Position numbers and translations under genes: made by a program. The notes beneath the pieces are model-generated. The model was not told the DNA's origin. It made no database searches and saw nothing but the letters and a program-made list of their open reading frames with translations. This document shows, one piece after another, positions 27,163 to 36,690 of a stretch of DNA of 64,000 bases. How positions within the stretch are numbered: the stretch's first letter is position 1; every line of letters begins with the position of its first letter. Origin of the DNA: an uncultured Spiribacter sp. (lineage in GTDB: Bacteria; Pseudomonadota; Gammaproteobacteria; Nitrococcales; Nitrococcaceae); contig CALGDM010000006.1 in the NCBI GenBank assembly GCA_937884605.1, forward strand, positions 416,203 through 480,202, written 5' to 3'.

Positions 27163-27690
27163 ATGCACGGGAATGGCTTACCGCATCGCATCGACATGAC
27201 CCGTCTGGGCGAGGGCGAGCACTCGTGGAGCGGGGCGCTTGTGGATTGTCCGCTGCCTCGCATGGACGCCCTGAGGGCCCATGTGGGTGCAGTCAGCGCA
27301 ACGCTTACGCTGGTGCTCGATCGTGGACGGCCGCGCCTGTACGGCGAGTGTGCGGGCACGGTCACGCTCGTCTGCGAACGTTGTCTGGCACCGGTTGCCG
27401 TGGATGCGGCCGGGTCGTTTGATCTGGTCGTTGTCGATCGGATCGAAGAGGCGGATGGCTACGGCGCCGATCAGCCAGTGGTGGTGGCCGCCAAGGGGCA
27501 GCTGGACATCGCTGCCCTGGTGGAGGACGAGCTGATTCTGGCGCTGCCGGTCATCCCCACCCATGACAATACGGACTGTGACGGCGGACAGCGCCAGTTC
27601 GGACCGGCGGGCGAAGCCGCTCCCGCGCGCGACAACCCATTTCAGGCACTTGAATCACTCAAGCGGGATGGTTCGGGTGAGGTACACTGA
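27163..27690 (+). CDS. yceD: YceD (DUF177), 23S rRNA accumulation protein
   Basis: This 175-residue YceD protein has the paired-Cys segment VTLVCERCLAPV, then the conserved IAALVEDELILALPVIPTH and a C-terminal NPFQALESLKRD. Members are needed for normal 23S rRNA levels and are almost always upstream of rpmF, as here. The ATG at 27163 matches the homologous N-terminus (LPHRIDM corresponds to LPLTLDP in E. coli). No ribosome site precedes it and the predicted transcription start is about 3 nt away, so it may be translated leaderless. Confidence 0.93.
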   Translation: MHGNGLPHRIDMTRLGEGEHSWSGALVDCPLPRMDALRAHVGAVSATLTLVLDRGRPRLYGECAGTVTLVCERCLAPVAVDAAGSFDLVVVDRIEEADGYGADQPVVVAAKGQLDIAALVEDELILALPVIPTHDNTDCDGGQRQFGPAGEAAPARDNPFQALESLKRDGSGEVH

Positions 27691-27717
27691 CCGACTCAGC
27701 AACAGGCAGGATCAATA

Positions 27718-27897
27718 ATGGCCGTACAGAAATCCAAGAAATCTCCTTCGCGTCGTGGCATGCGCCGCAGTCATCACGCCCTCGATAACCCCACGCTCAG
27801 TGTGGAGCCGACCACCGGGGAAACCCATCGCCGCCATCACATCTCCGCGGACGGCTACTACCGTGGCCGCAAGGTGACCACCGGCAAGGACGACTAG
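27718..27897 (+). CDS. rpmF: 50S ribosomal protein L32
   Basis: This 59-codon gene encodes L32: [20 protein letters not shown] at the start, then [11 protein letters not shown] near the end, as in E. coli (57 residues). The zinc-binding Cys seen in some bacterial L32 proteins are absent, so it is the zinc-independent form. It sits 27 bp after yceD and 20 bp before plsX, the standard order in gammaproteobacteria. Confidence 0.97.
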   Translation: MAVQKSKKSPSRRGMRRSHHALDNPTLSVEPTTGETHRRHHISADGYYRGRKVTTGKDD

Positions 27898-27917
27898 CCG
27901 GCTGCGAAGCGGCACCA

Positions 27918-28946
27918 ATGAGTGACACCTGTACGCTGGCCATTGACGCCATGGGCGGCGATCACGGCCCGGCGGTGACCCTCCCGGCGGCCGCTGCCAT
28001 GCTGGCGCGCCATCCATCGCTGTCGTTGATTCTGGTCGGTGATCGCGAACGCCTCGAATCGGCGGTGGCCTCGCTGGATCCGCCAATCCGCCAGCGCCTG
28101 ACGCTGCATGCGGCGAGTCAGGTGGTGGACATGGACGAATCACCCTCCCAGGCGTTGCGCTTCAAGCGTGATTCGTCCATGCGCGTCGCCATTGACCTGG
28201 TGCGCAACGGTCAGGCCGATGCCTGCGTCAGCGCGGGCAACACCGGTGCTCTTATGGCCACCGCGCGCTACCGGCTCAAGACGCTGCCGGGCATCGATCG
28301 CCCGGCGATCTGCACCACCATCCCCTGCCGAGGCGGGCGATTCCGGATGCTCGATCTGGGCGCCAACGTCGATTGCACCGCCGAGCACCTGTTCCAGTTT
28401 GCCGTGATGGGCTCGGTGCTTGTCGAAGCCGCCGGTGACAGCGATCATCCGCGTATCGGGTTGCTCAACCTGGGCGAGGAGGAGATCAAGGGCAATGATC
28501 AGGTCAAGCAGGCGGCTCAATTACTGCAGTCGAGTGACCTCAACTACATCGGTTACGTCGAGGGTGATCGGATGTTCCACAACGTCGCCGATCTGGTGGT
28601 CTGTGACGGATTCACCGGCAACGTGGCGCTAAAGAGCAGTGAAGGGGTGGCGGCCATGATCTCGCAGTATCTGCGCGACGAGTTCCGGCGCAACACGCTC
28701 ACCCGGCTGGCGGGGCTCGTGGCCCTGCCCGTGCTCAAGGCCCTGCGCCGGCGTCTCGACCATCGCCAGTACAACGGGGCCAGCCTGCTGGGACTGCGCG
28801 GTGTTGTGGTCAAAAGCCACGGCAGTGCCGATGCCTGGGCCTTCGAGCAGGCCATTGAAACCGGATTTGTCGAAGCCTCCGAGGCGATTCCCCAGCGGAT
28901 TGATGCGCGACTGGGCGAGATCTTTGGCGCGGGGCCGTCGCAGTGA
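27918..28946 (+). CDS. plsX: Phosphate acyltransferase PlsX
   Basis: PlsX converts acyl-ACP to acyl-phosphate for phospholipid synthesis. The 342-residue protein starts [19 protein letters not shown] and contains [42 protein letters not shown] and [16 protein letters not shown], all conserved. Its stop overlaps the GTG of fabH (GTGA at 28943), coupling membrane lipid synthesis to initiation of fatty acid synthesis. Confidence 0.97.
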   Translation: MSDTCTLAIDAMGGDHGPAVTLPAAAAMLARHPSLSLILVGDRERLESAVASLDPPIRQRLTLHAASQVVDMDESPSQALRFKRDSSMRVAIDLVRNGQADACVSAGNTGALMATARYRLKTLPGIDRPAICTTIPCRGGRFRMLDLGANVDCTAEHLFQFAVMGSVLVEAAGDSDHPRIGLLNLGEEEIKGNDQVKQAAQLLQSSDLNYIGYVEGDRMFHNVADLVVCDGFTGNVALKSSEGVAAMISQYLRDEFRRNTLTRLAGLVALPVLKALRRRLDHRQYNGASLLGLRGVVVKSHGSADAWAFEQAIETGFVEASEAIPQRIDARLGEIFGAGPSQ

Positions 28947-29914
28947 GTCATTCGCGGGTCAGCGGCACCGGTGGCTACCTGCCCGAGCGCGTGGTAACCA
29001 ACGCTGAGCTCGAGACACTGGTCGAGACATCCGACCGCTGGATTGTCGAACGCACGGGTATCGCTCAACGCCATGTGGCCGCCCCCGATCAGATCTGCTC
29101 GGATCTGGCCGAGGCGGCCGCCGTGGAGGCGCTTGCCAATGCCGGCGTCGAGCCCGACGCCATTGATCTGGTGCTGGTGGCCACCTCAACACCCGATCAT
29201 GTCTTTCCCAGCACTGCCTGCCGCCTGATCGAGCGCCTCGGCATTGCGCCCGGCGCTATTGCCTTTGATCTGGGGGCGGCCTGCTCCGGGTTTGTCTATG
29301 GCCTGGATGTGGCGGATCGCTTTATCCGCACCGGTGGCGCCCGGCGTGCCCTGGTCATTGGTGCCGAGGTGTTCTCGCGCATCCTCGACTGGGAGGATCG
29401 CAGCACCTGCGTGCTGTTTGGGGACGGCGCCGGGGCGGTCGTACTCGAGGCGGGCGAGGCCCCCGGTATCCTTTCGACCCATCTGCATGCCGACGGCCGG
29501 CAGACGCCGCTGCTCAATGTGCCCTGGGGCGTGTCCCAGGGCTATGAGTGCCTGCAGGGCAGTCACGGCAAGGTCAGCATGCGGGGTAACGAGGTCTTTC
29601 GGGTGGCCGTGCGCACCCTCGGCGCCCTGGTTGATGAAACCCTCGAGGCCAATGGGCTCGAGCGCGGTGACGTCGACTGGCTGGTGCCGCATCAGGCGAA
29701 CATTCGCATCATGACGGCGACGGCCCGCAAGCTGGGGCTGTCCACCGACCGGATGGTGAGCACCGTCGCCGAGCAGGGGAACACCTCGGCGGCGTCGATC
29801 CCGCTGGCGTTGCACACGGCGGTCAGCGATGGGCGCATTCAGCGCGGTGATCTGTTGCTGCTCGAGGCCTTCGGGGCCGGTTTTACCTGGGGCTCTGCCC
29901 TGATCCGCTACTGA
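28943..29914 (+). CDS. fabH: Beta-ketoacyl-ACP synthase III FabH
   Basis: FabH condenses acetyl-CoA with malonyl-ACP to start fatty acid synthesis. The Cys-His-Asn triad is visible: C114 in [13 protein letters not shown], His in [12 protein letters not shown] and Asn in [23 protein letters not shown] near the N-terminus is the usual CoA-site motif. The length is 323 residues. It starts with GTG overlapping the plsX stop. Confidence 0.97.
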   Translation: MSHSRVSGTGGYLPERVVTNAELETLVETSDRWIVERTGIAQRHVAAPDQICSDLAEAAAVEALANAGVEPDAIDLVLVATSTPDHVFPSTACRLIERLGIAPGAIAFDLGAACSGFVYGLDVADRFIRTGGARRALVIGAEVFSRILDWEDRSTCVLFGDGAGAVVLEAGEAPGILSTHLHADGRQTPLLNVPWGVSQGYECLQGSHGKVSMRGNEVFRVAVRTLGALVDETLEANGLERGDVDWLVPHQANIRIMTATARKLGLSTDRMVSTVAEQGNTSAASIPLALHTAVSDGRIQRGDLLLLEAFGAGFTWGSALIRY

Positions 29915-29926
29915 ACGGAAACGACT

Positions 29927-30874
29927 ATGCCGACGCGTACCGATCTAGCCTTCGTGTTTCCCGGTCAGGGCTCCCAATCCCTGGGTATGCTCGCTGAACT
30001 GGCCGAGCGCCACGCGGTGGTTCAGAAGACCTTTATCGAGGCGTCCTCAGCCATGGGCGAAGACCTCTGGGCGCTCGCCAGTGAGGGGCCCGAGGCGCTG
30101 CTCAATCGCACCGACCACACTCAGCCGCTGATGCTGACTGCCGGCGTCGCGGTCTGGCGCGCCTGGCGCGAGGGGGGTGGGGCATTACCGGCGCTGATGG
30201 CCGGGCATAGCCTGGGCGAATACACCGCGCTGGTGGCCGCCGGCGCGCTGGACTTTCCCACTGCCGTTGAACTGGTGCGCGATCGGGGCCGCTACATGCA
30301 GGACGCCGTGCCAGAGGGCGAAGGCGCGATGGCGGCGGTCCTGGGACTGGACGCGGCGACACTGGCCGAGCTTTGCGGGCAAGTCACCGATGCCGTTGTC
30401 GAGCCCGTCAACTACAATGCGCCGGGTCAGATCGTCATTGCGGGTCATCGCGCCGCCGTCGACCATACCCTCGAAGCCGCCCGCAACGCGGGGGCCAAGC
30501 GTGCGGTGATGCTGCCGATGAGCGTGCCGGCGCACTGCTCGTTAATGGCGCCCGCCGCCCAGCGACTTGCCGAGCGGTTGGCGGATGTACCGGTGCAGGC
30601 ACCGGCGATCCCGGTGGTCCATAATGTCGACCTGAGTCTGGGGACGGCGCCCGACGCGATCCGCGAGCGCCTTGTCGAGCAGGTCCGCTCGCCGGTGCGC
30701 TGGACCGAATGCATCGAGACACTGGCCGGTCAGGGCATCGAGCAGGTGGTCGAGTGCGGGCCGGGGCGGGTCCTCGCCGGGCTCAACCGCCGGATCAACC
30801 GCCGTATGGGCATTCAGGCGATCCACGATCCGGATTCGCTGGCCAAGGCACTGAATACACTGGAGCTGACATGA
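29927..30874 (+). CDS. fabD: Malonyl-CoA:ACP transacylase FabD
   Basis: FabD loads malonate onto ACP. The 315-residue protein has the N-terminal FVFPGQGSQSLGM, nucleophile S95 in MAGHSLGEYTAL, the Arg region AVPEGEGAMAAVLGL and the His of PMSVPAHCSLM. It lies 12 bp after fabH and overlaps fabG by ATGA. Confidence 0.97.
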   Translation: MPTRTDLAFVFPGQGSQSLGMLAELAERHAVVQKTFIEASSAMGEDLWALASEGPEALLNRTDHTQPLMLTAGVAVWRAWREGGGALPALMAGHSLGEYTALVAAGALDFPTAVELVRDRGRYMQDAVPEGEGAMAAVLGLDAATLAELCGQVTDAVVEPVNYNAPGQIVIAGHRAAVDHTLEAARNAGAKRAVMLPMSVPAHCSLMAPAAQRLAERLADVPVQAPAIPVVHNVDLSLGTAPDAIRERLVEQVRSPVRWTECIETLAGQGIEQVVECGPGRVLAGLNRRINRRMGIQAIHDPDSLAKALNTLELT

Positions 30875-31620
30875 ATCTGCTACTCGACGGGGAGATCGCC
30901 CTGGTGACGGGCGCGAGCCGCGGCATCGGCGCCGCCATTGCCGAACAGCTCGGCCGCAGTGGCGCAACGGTGATCGGCACCGCGACCCGCGAGGTGGGGG
31001 CCGATCGGATCAGCGCGCATCTCGAGACACTGGGCATCGCCGGCCGCGGCATCACGCTCGACGTGCAGGATCGCGCCGCCATTGATGCCAGCGTGCGTGA
31101 TATCGCCGCCAACGAGGGGATGCCCAGCATCCTGGTCAACAACGCCGGCATTACCCGGGATAACCTCGCCATGCGCATGACCGACGACGACTGGGACCGG
31201 GTGATTGATACCAATCTCAATGCCGTCTTCCGTGTGTCGCGGGCGGTGCTGCGGGGGATGATGAAGGCGCGCCGCGGCCGCATCATCAACATCGGCTCGG
31301 TGGTGGGGCTGATGGGCAATGCCGGTCAGACCAACTACGCGGCTGCCAAGGCCGGATTGCTGGGCATGACCCGCTCGCTGGCGCGTGAGGTGGGGGCCCG
31401 CAACATCACGGTCAACGCCATCGCGCCGGGATTCATTGAGACCGACATGACCGACGCGCTGGATGATGATCAGCGGGCGGCACTGACGGCGCAGACACCG
31501 CTGCAGCGGCTGGGTCAGCCCGCGGATATCGCGGCGGCGGCCTGTTTTCTGGCATCCCCCGCCGGTGGCTACATCACCGGTGAAACCCTTAACGTCAACG
31601 GCGGGCTGTTAATGCCGTAG
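30871..31620 (+). CDS. fabG: 3-oxoacyl-ACP reductase FabG
   Basis: FabG performs the NADPH-dependent keto reduction of chain elongation. The 249-residue SDR has the cofactor motif VTGASRGIG (13-20 region), NNAG at about 90-93, and the catalytic S143, Y156 and K160 (INIGSVVGLMGN then NYAAAKAG). The C-terminal YITGETLNVNGG is typical of FabG. The ATG overlaps the fabD stop; the frame continues upstream within fabD but is not used. Confidence 0.97.
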   Translation: MNLLLDGEIALVTGASRGIGAAIAEQLGRSGATVIGTATREVGADRISAHLETLGIAGRGITLDVQDRAAIDASVRDIAANEGMPSILVNNAGITRDNLAMRMTDDDWDRVIDTNLNAVFRVSRAVLRGMMKARRGRIINIGSVVGLMGNAGQTNYAAAKAGLLGMTRSLAREVGARNITVNAIAPGFIETDMTDALDDDQRAALTAQTPLQRLGQPADIAAAACFLASPAGGYITGETLNVNGGLLMP

Positions 31621-31642
31621 CCGATTGCTGGCGCATTGTCAC

Positions 31643-31660
31643 CGTATTCCATAGAATACG
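31643..31660. repeat. Inverted repeat upstream of acpP
   Basis: CGTATTC and GAATACG flank a CATA loop, giving a perfect 7-bp inverted repeat 53 bp before the acpP ATG. No T-run follows, so it is not a terminator. A -10-like TAGAAT (31652-31657) overlaps its right half without a good -35. It could be an operator or a processing hairpin that raises acpP expression relative to its neighbours. Confidence 0.45.
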
Positions 31661-31713
31661 CCCCGGTTCGGGCCACATAGCCCCACAATTGCAATCCGAG
31701 AGGTAGGAGCGAG

Positions 31714-31953
31714 ATGAGTAGTATCGAGGAAAGAGTCAAAAAGATCGTGGTCGAGCAGCTCGGCGTCAAGGAGGACGAGGTGACCGCTGAGGCGTCGTTT
31801 GTCGATGACCTGGGCGCGGATTCGCTCGACACGGTCGAGCTGGTGATGGCGCTCGAGGAAGAGTTCGAGTGCGAGATCCCGGACGAGGAAGCCGAGAAGA
31901 TCACGACGGTTCGGCACGCGTTCGACTACATCAACCGTCACCTCGAAGAGTAA
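31714..31953 (+). CDS. acpP: Acyl carrier protein
   Basis: The 79-residue acidic protein carries the phosphopantetheine Ser at position 37 in [19 protein letters not shown], the universal ACP motif. [15 protein letters not shown] begins helix 1. GGAG precedes the ATG. A 93-bp gap on the fabG side and 16 bp to fabF place it in the standard fabG-acpP-fabF order. Confidence 0.98.
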   Translation: MSSIEERVKKIVVEQLGVKEDEVTAEASFVDDLGADSLDTVELVMALEEEFECEIPDEEAEKITTVRHAFDYINRHLEE

Positions 31954-31969
31954 CGACAGGGGGTCGCGG

Positions 31970-33214
31970 GTGATTGGACGCAGGGTCGTAGTCACCGGGC
32001 TGGGGATCGTGTCGCCGGTGGGCAACACCATCGACACGGCCTGGCAGAGCATTCGCGAAGGGCGCAGCGGCATTCAGCCGATCCAGCGTTTTGATACGAC
32101 GCCTTTCGCGGTGCGCTTCGGTGGTGAGGTGCGTGATTTTGATGTCACGGAATACCTCAGTCGCAAGGAATCCCGCAAGATGGACCCCTTTATCCATTAC
32201 GGAATCGCTGCGGCGGTCGATGCGCTGCGGGATTCCGGCCTCACAATCGATTCGGAGAATGCCGATCGGGTCGGCGTCTCCGTTGGGTCCGGCATCGGTG
32301 GCATTCATTCCATCGAGGAAGGCCACAAGACTTACCTGGAATCGGGCCCACGGCGGATATCGCCGTTTTTCATTCCCAGCGCGATCATCAACATGGTCTC
32401 AGGCAATCTGTCGATCCTGCTCGGGGCCAAGGGCCCTAATGTGGCAACGGTGACCGCCTGCACGAGTGCCACGCACAACATCGGTCAGAGTGCGCGCATG
32501 ATCGCCTATGGTGATGCCGATGCCATGATCGCCGGCGGCGCGGAGTTTTCGACCACACCGACAGGGCTCGGCGGGTTTGCAGCGGCTCGGGCGCTGTCCA
32601 CCCGCAATGACGATCCCCAGGGGGCGAGTCGCCCCTGGGATCAGGGCCGGGACGGCTTTGTGCTCGGCGACGGGGCGGCGGTGCTGATCCTCGAGGAGTA
32701 TGAGCAGGCGCGGCGTCGGGGTGCGCCCATTTACGCCGAAATCGCCGGCTTTGGCATGAGTGGGGATGCCCATCACATGACCCTGCCCGCGGAAACCGGC
32801 GAGGGGGCGAAGCGCTGCATGGATCGGGCGCTGGAAGACGCCGGCATGAATCCGGATGAAATCGACTACGTTAACGCCCATGGCACGTCCACCCAGGCGG
32901 GTGATCGCGCCGAGCTGCGGGCCGTGCAGGGCACATTTGGCGAGCACGCACGGCGTCTGCCGGTCAGCTCGACCAAATCCATGACCGGGCATCTGCTGGG
33001 TGCCGCCGGTGGTGTCGAGGCGGTGTTCACCCTGCTTGCCATGCGCGACGGGATCCTGCCGCCTACGATCAATCTCGAGACACCGGATGAGGATCTCGAC
33101 ATGGACCTCGTCCCCAATGTCGCGCGCGACCAGCCGATCCGGGCCGCCCTGTCCAATTCATTCGGTTTTGGTGGCACCAACGGAACGGTGATCTTTCGCG
33201 CGCTTGACGCGTGA
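31970..33214 (+). CDS. fabF: Beta-ketoacyl-ACP synthase II FabF
   Basis: FabF elongates acyl-ACP. The 414-residue protein has catalytic C164 in [14 protein letters not shown], then His in [11 protein letters not shown] and His in [15 protein letters not shown], with the C-terminal [10 protein letters not shown]. The start is GTG with ACAGGGGG upstream and gives the expected [15 protein letters not shown]. Its stop overlaps the pabC GTG. Confidence 0.97.
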   Translation: MIGRRVVVTGLGIVSPVGNTIDTAWQSIREGRSGIQPIQRFDTTPFAVRFGGEVRDFDVTEYLSRKESRKMDPFIHYGIAAAVDALRDSGLTIDSENADRVGVSVGSGIGGIHSIEEGHKTYLESGPRRISPFFIPSAIINMVSGNLSILLGAKGPNVATVTACTSATHNIGQSARMIAYGDADAMIAGGAEFSTTPTGLGGFAAARALSTRNDDPQGASRPWDQGRDGFVLGDGAAVLILEEYEQARRRGAPIYAEIAGFGMSGDAHHMTLPAETGEGAKRCMDRALEDAGMNPDEIDYVNAHGTSTQAGDRAELRAVQGTFGEHARRLPVSSTKSMTGHLLGAAGGVEAVFTLLAMRDGILPPTINLETPDEDLDMDLVPNVARDQPIRAALSNSFGFGGTNGTVIFRALDA

Positions 33215-34065
33215 GCGCATCCCGCGACGCGTGCCGGGTCAACGGCCAGCCCGCCGACCTCGTCGGCATCAATGATCGTGGCCTGCGCTACGGCGATGGG
33301 GTGTTCGAGACCCTTGCCGTCGTCAACCACGAGCCACAGCTGTGGACGCGCCATCTCGAGCGGCTCGAAACCGGTTGTCGCCGTCTGGGGCTGCCCGCTC
33401 CGCCGCGTGATCACTGGCACGCCGACGTGGCAGCGCTATCGCTACCGCGATTTGCGACTCTGCGGTTGACCGCCACCCGGGGCGAGGGCGGTCGCGGCTA
33501 CGCGCCGCCCGCCGCGCCGCAGATAACCACAATTACCCAGTCTGGGGCCATGCCCGACCGCCCCCGCGAGTGGTGGCATTCGGGCGTTGCCGTGCGATTC
33601 TGCGAGACGCGGCTTGCGGTTCAGCCCGCGCTTGCCGGGATCAAGCATCTCAACCGGCTCGAGCAGGTCCTGGCGCGCGGTGAATGGACCGACCCGGTCG
33701 TCGCCGAGGGGCTCATGGAATCGATGGATGGACGAGTGATGGAGGCCACCAGCAGCAATCTCCTCATCGATCGCGGCGATCGCCTCTGCGCCCCCGCCAC
33801 CAATGACTGCGGTGTAGAGGGGATAATGCAGGGCTGGCTGCTTGACCGGGCTGCCACCCTCGGCGCCGTTGTCGAGCGGACGCCAATCCGTCGGGAGGAT
33901 TTGTGGCAGGCGAAGGGGGTCATGCTGGTGAATAGCCTGATCGGCCTGTGGCCGGTGCACTCCCTGGCCGGGCACCCATTGCCACGCAGCCCCTGGGTGA
34001 ATCGCCTCCAGGACGAGATCGTTCAGACGGGGGCGGCTTTGATGCCGGCGGTGGTCGAGCCATGA
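33211..34065 (+). CDS. pabC: Aminodeoxychorismate lyase PabC
   Basis: PabC is a PLP fold-type IV enzyme releasing p-aminobenzoate for folate synthesis. Motifs seen: [17 protein letters not shown] at the start, the PLP Lys in [13 protein letters not shown], and [11 protein letters not shown]. The position between fabF and mltG supports PabC over branched-chain aminotransferase. It has 284 residues and a GTG start within GTGA; its stop overlaps mltG. Confidence 0.93.
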   Translation: MSASRDACRVNGQPADLVGINDRGLRYGDGVFETLAVVNHEPQLWTRHLERLETGCRRLGLPAPPRDHWHADVAALSLPRFATLRLTATRGEGGRGYAPPAAPQITTITQSGAMPDRPREWWHSGVAVRFCETRLAVQPALAGIKHLNRLEQVLARGEWTDPVVAEGLMESMDGRVMEATSSNLLIDRGDRLCAPATNDCGVEGIMQGWLLDRAATLGAVVERTPIRREDLWQAKGVMLVNSLIGLWPVHSLAGHPLPRSPWVNRLQDEIVQTGAALMPAVVEP

Positions 34066-35081
34066 ATCGGCGTCGCGGATGGATCGTTACAGCGGCAGTG
34101 ACGGCGATCGCAGGCCTCGCCCTTGCGCTTGTTGTTAACAGCGGCCTTCGCCAAATCGAGACAGCGCCGCTGGTCAGCACCGACGCCGCGCCGCTCGAGG
34201 TTGAACCGGGCAGCAGCTTTGCGCGGGTGGCCGACCGGCTTGCCGAGCGCGGGCTGATTGACCATCCACTGGCGTTGCGGCTTTACGCGCGCTGGGAGGG
34301 CGTTGCTCATCGGATTCAGGCCGGCGAGTACGCCATCAACGCGGGACTGACCGCGGCGGGTCTGATTCAGCGCATGGTCAGCGGCGAGGTCATCGAGTAC
34401 GAATTGACCCTGATTGAGGGCTGGCGCGTCGACGAGATGCTCGCCGCGATCCGGACCCATCCACACATTCGCCAGACCCTGCCGGCGGGCGTCAGCCACG
34501 CCGCGTTAATGGCCGCCATCGGTCGCGCCGGCGAGGCCGCGGAAGGGCGTTTTCTGCCCGAGACCTATCGCTTTCCACGGGGCGAGACCGACGTCGAGGT
34601 ACTGCGCCGCGCCAACCGCGATCTGGAATCGACACTGGCGTCGATCTGGGCCGAACGGGCCCAGCCGCTGCCCCTCGACGGTCCCGATGAGCTGCTGACG
34701 CTTGCCTCGATTATCGAAAAGGAGACCGGGCAGGCCGCCGAGCGACGTCGCATCGCCGGTGTGTTCGTGCGGCGACTGCGGCAGGGCATGCGCCTGCAGA
34801 CCGATCCCACGGTGATTTATGGACTGGGCGAGCGTTTTGATGGCGATCTGCTGCGCCGGCACCTGCGCACCGATAACCCCTACAACACCTACACCCGCCA
34901 CGGCCTGCCACCGACACCCATTGCCCTGGCGGGCCGGGCAGCCATCGAGGCAGCGGCCGATCCCGCCGATGGCGACAGCCTCTACTTTGTCAGCCGCGGC
35001 GACGGCAGCCATGTCTTTTCCGAGACACTCGAGGCCCATAATCGGGCGGTACGACGCTATCAGCTGGGGGAGGGCGACTAG
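34062..35081 (+). CDS. mltG: Endolytic murein transglycosylase MltG
   Basis: MltG cuts nascent glycan strands at the inner membrane and may set their length. The 339-residue protein has one N-terminal membrane helix (about 6-28), a LysM-like segment, and the YceG catalytic domain with E219 in LASIIEKETGQAAER, LQTDPTVIYGLG and DNPYNTYTRHGLPPTPIA. The ATG lies in the ATGA overlap with pabC; the frame runs further upstream but without a membrane anchor. Confidence 0.95.
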   Translation: MNRRRGWIVTAAVTAIAGLALALVVNSGLRQIETAPLVSTDAAPLEVEPGSSFARVADRLAERGLIDHPLALRLYARWEGVAHRIQAGEYAINAGLTAAGLIQRMVSGEVIEYELTLIEGWRVDEMLAAIRTHPHIRQTLPAGVSHAALMAAIGRAGEAAEGRFLPETYRFPRGETDVEVLRRANRDLESTLASIWAERAQPLPLDGPDELLTLASIIEKETGQAAERRRIAGVFVRRLRQGMRLQTDPTVIYGLGERFDGDLLRRHLRTDNPYNTYTRHGLPPTPIALAGRAAIEAAADPADGDSLYFVSRGDGSHVFSETLEAHNRAVRRYQLGEGD

Positions 35082-35084
35082 CCC

Positions 35085-35711
35085 ATGGACACGGCCCGCC
35101 TGATCACCGTTGAGGGAACCGAGGGCGCCGGCAAAAGCTCGGCGCTTGCCACCATCCGCGATTGGGTGATCGCGCACGGCGGCGTACCGGTTGTCACGCG
35201 CGAACCCGGGGGGACGGGGCTGGGCGAGGAGCTCCGCGACGTACTGCTGGGGCACCGTGATGCCGGCATGAGCGCCGAGGCCGAGGTGTTGCTGATGTTT
35301 GCCGCCCGCGCCGAACACTTACAAACGGTCATCGCGCCGGCCCTGCAGGCAGGGCAATGGGTGATCTGCGATCGATTCACCGATGCCAGTCTGGCCTATC
35401 AGGGCGGCGGCCGCGGGCTGGGTATCGAGCGCGTCAGGGCCCTGGCCGATTGGCTGCTGGGCGACCTGCAGCCGGGACTGACGCTATGGCTGGATCTGCC
35501 GGTGGCAACGGGACTGGCACGGGCAGCCGGGCGCAGCGCACCGGATCGGTTCGAGTCCGAGCGGGAACGGTTTTTCGAGGCGGTTCGCGCGGCCTATGCC
35601 GAGCTCGCGCGGGCCGATCCCGCGCGGATCGTTCGGGTGGATGCCACGGCGCCATTGGCCCGGGTTGGAACGGCCATCGAGACCATCCTCGACGAGCGCT
35701 ACGATGGTTGA
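35085..35711 (+). CDS. tmk: Thymidylate kinase
   Basis: Tmk phosphorylates dTMP to dTDP. The 208-residue protein has the P-loop VEGTEGAGKSSAL, the DR(Y/F) motif CDRFTDASLAYQGGGRGL and TREPGGTGLGE. The overlap with holB (8 bp) is the usual tmk-holB pair serving DNA replication. Confidence 0.97.
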   Translation: MDTARLITVEGTEGAGKSSALATIRDWVIAHGGVPVVTREPGGTGLGEELRDVLLGHRDAGMSAEAEVLLMFAARAEHLQTVIAPALQAGQWVICDRFTDASLAYQGGGRGLGIERVRALADWLLGDLQPGLTLWLDLPVATGLARAAGRSAPDRFESERERFFEAVRAAYAELARADPARIVRVDATAPLARVGTAIETILDERYDG

Positions 35712-36690
35712 CGACACTGGCGTGGACACCCCAACCCCGCATCCCATGCCCTGGCAGAGCCACGCCTGGGAGCGCTTCGCGGCAAGCATTGCCGCCAACC
35801 GCGTGCCCCATGCCCTGCTGCTGGGTGGGCCGGCGGGAACCGGCAAGCGCGCGCTGGCCGAGGCCATGGCAGCCCGACTGCTCTGCCGGCAGCCGGTGGA
35901 TACGCGGGCCTGTGATCACTGCCGGGACTGTCGTTTACGGCGGGCTGGCAGTCATCCCGACTATCAGATCGTCGAGCCCGCCGCCGGTGGCAGCGGCATC
36001 CTCAAGATCGAAGCCACCCGCGAACTGACCGAATTCAGTCATCACACCAGCCAGCAGAATCATCGCCGGGTGGTGATTCTGAACCCGGCGGAGGCGATGA
36101 ACCGGCATGCCGCCAACGCGCTGCTCAAGACGTTGGAGGAACCGCCGGACGGCATGGTGCTTATCCTGGTCAGCCACCAGCCCGGGCGCTTGAGTGCGAC
36201 CCTCCGCAGCCGCTGCCAGTACGAGCGCCTTGGCATTCCGTCACCGGTGCAGGCCCGGACTTGGCTACAGTCGCAGGGGGTGGAGGCCCCCGAGGCATTG
36301 CTCGCGTTGGCCGGTGGCAGCCCGTTGACTGCCCGTCAGCTGGCCGCTGAGGATGGCATGGAGCGCTTCGAGGCGCTGGCGGCTGCGCTGGGCGGAGTTA
36401 TTCGGCAACGCCAGAGTGCGGTGGCCGCGGCCACTGAATGGCGACCGGTGGGAGCCCTCGAGACCACCCGCCTCATGCAGCAGCTTGCGATTCAGTTGAT
36501 GCGCGCGGCGACTGATCCACGCCAGCGGCTGACCGGCTATCCAGCGTTCGAACAGCTTCAGTCGCTGCTCGACGGCGAGCGGCTGGCGCGCATCCAGGCC
36601 GATCTTCTGCCGCTGCGCGAGGCGGCCGAACAACCGCTCAGCCGCGAACTGTCCATCGAGGCCCTGTTTTTGATCTGGAGGCGACCATGA
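35704..36690 (+). CDS. holB: DNA polymerase III subunit delta'
   Basis: Delta' is the rigid stator subunit of the clamp loader. The 328-residue protein has LLLGGPAGTGKRALAEAMA, zinc-module Cys at 61, 70, 73 and 76 (ACDHCRDC), the SRC-type region LLKTLEEPPDGMV and TLRSRCQYERL. The ATG at 35704 overlaps tmk. It joins tatD directly by ATGA; in Pseudomonas and relatives pilZ lies between these genes. Confidence 0.95.
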   Translation: MVDDTGVDTPTPHPMPWQSHAWERFAASIAANRVPHALLLGGPAGTGKRALAEAMAARLLCRQPVDTRACDHCRDCRLRRAGSHPDYQIVEPAAGGSGILKIEATRELTEFSHHTSQQNHRRVVILNPAEAMNRHAANALLKTLEEPPDGMVLILVSHQPGRLSATLRSRCQYERLGIPSPVQARTWLQSQGVEAPEALLALAGGSPLTARQLAAEDGMERFEALAAALGGVIRQRQSAVAAATEWRPVGALETTRLMQQLAIQLMRAATDPRQRLTGYPAFEQLQSLLDGERLARIQADLLPLREAAEQPLSRELSIEALFLIWRRP

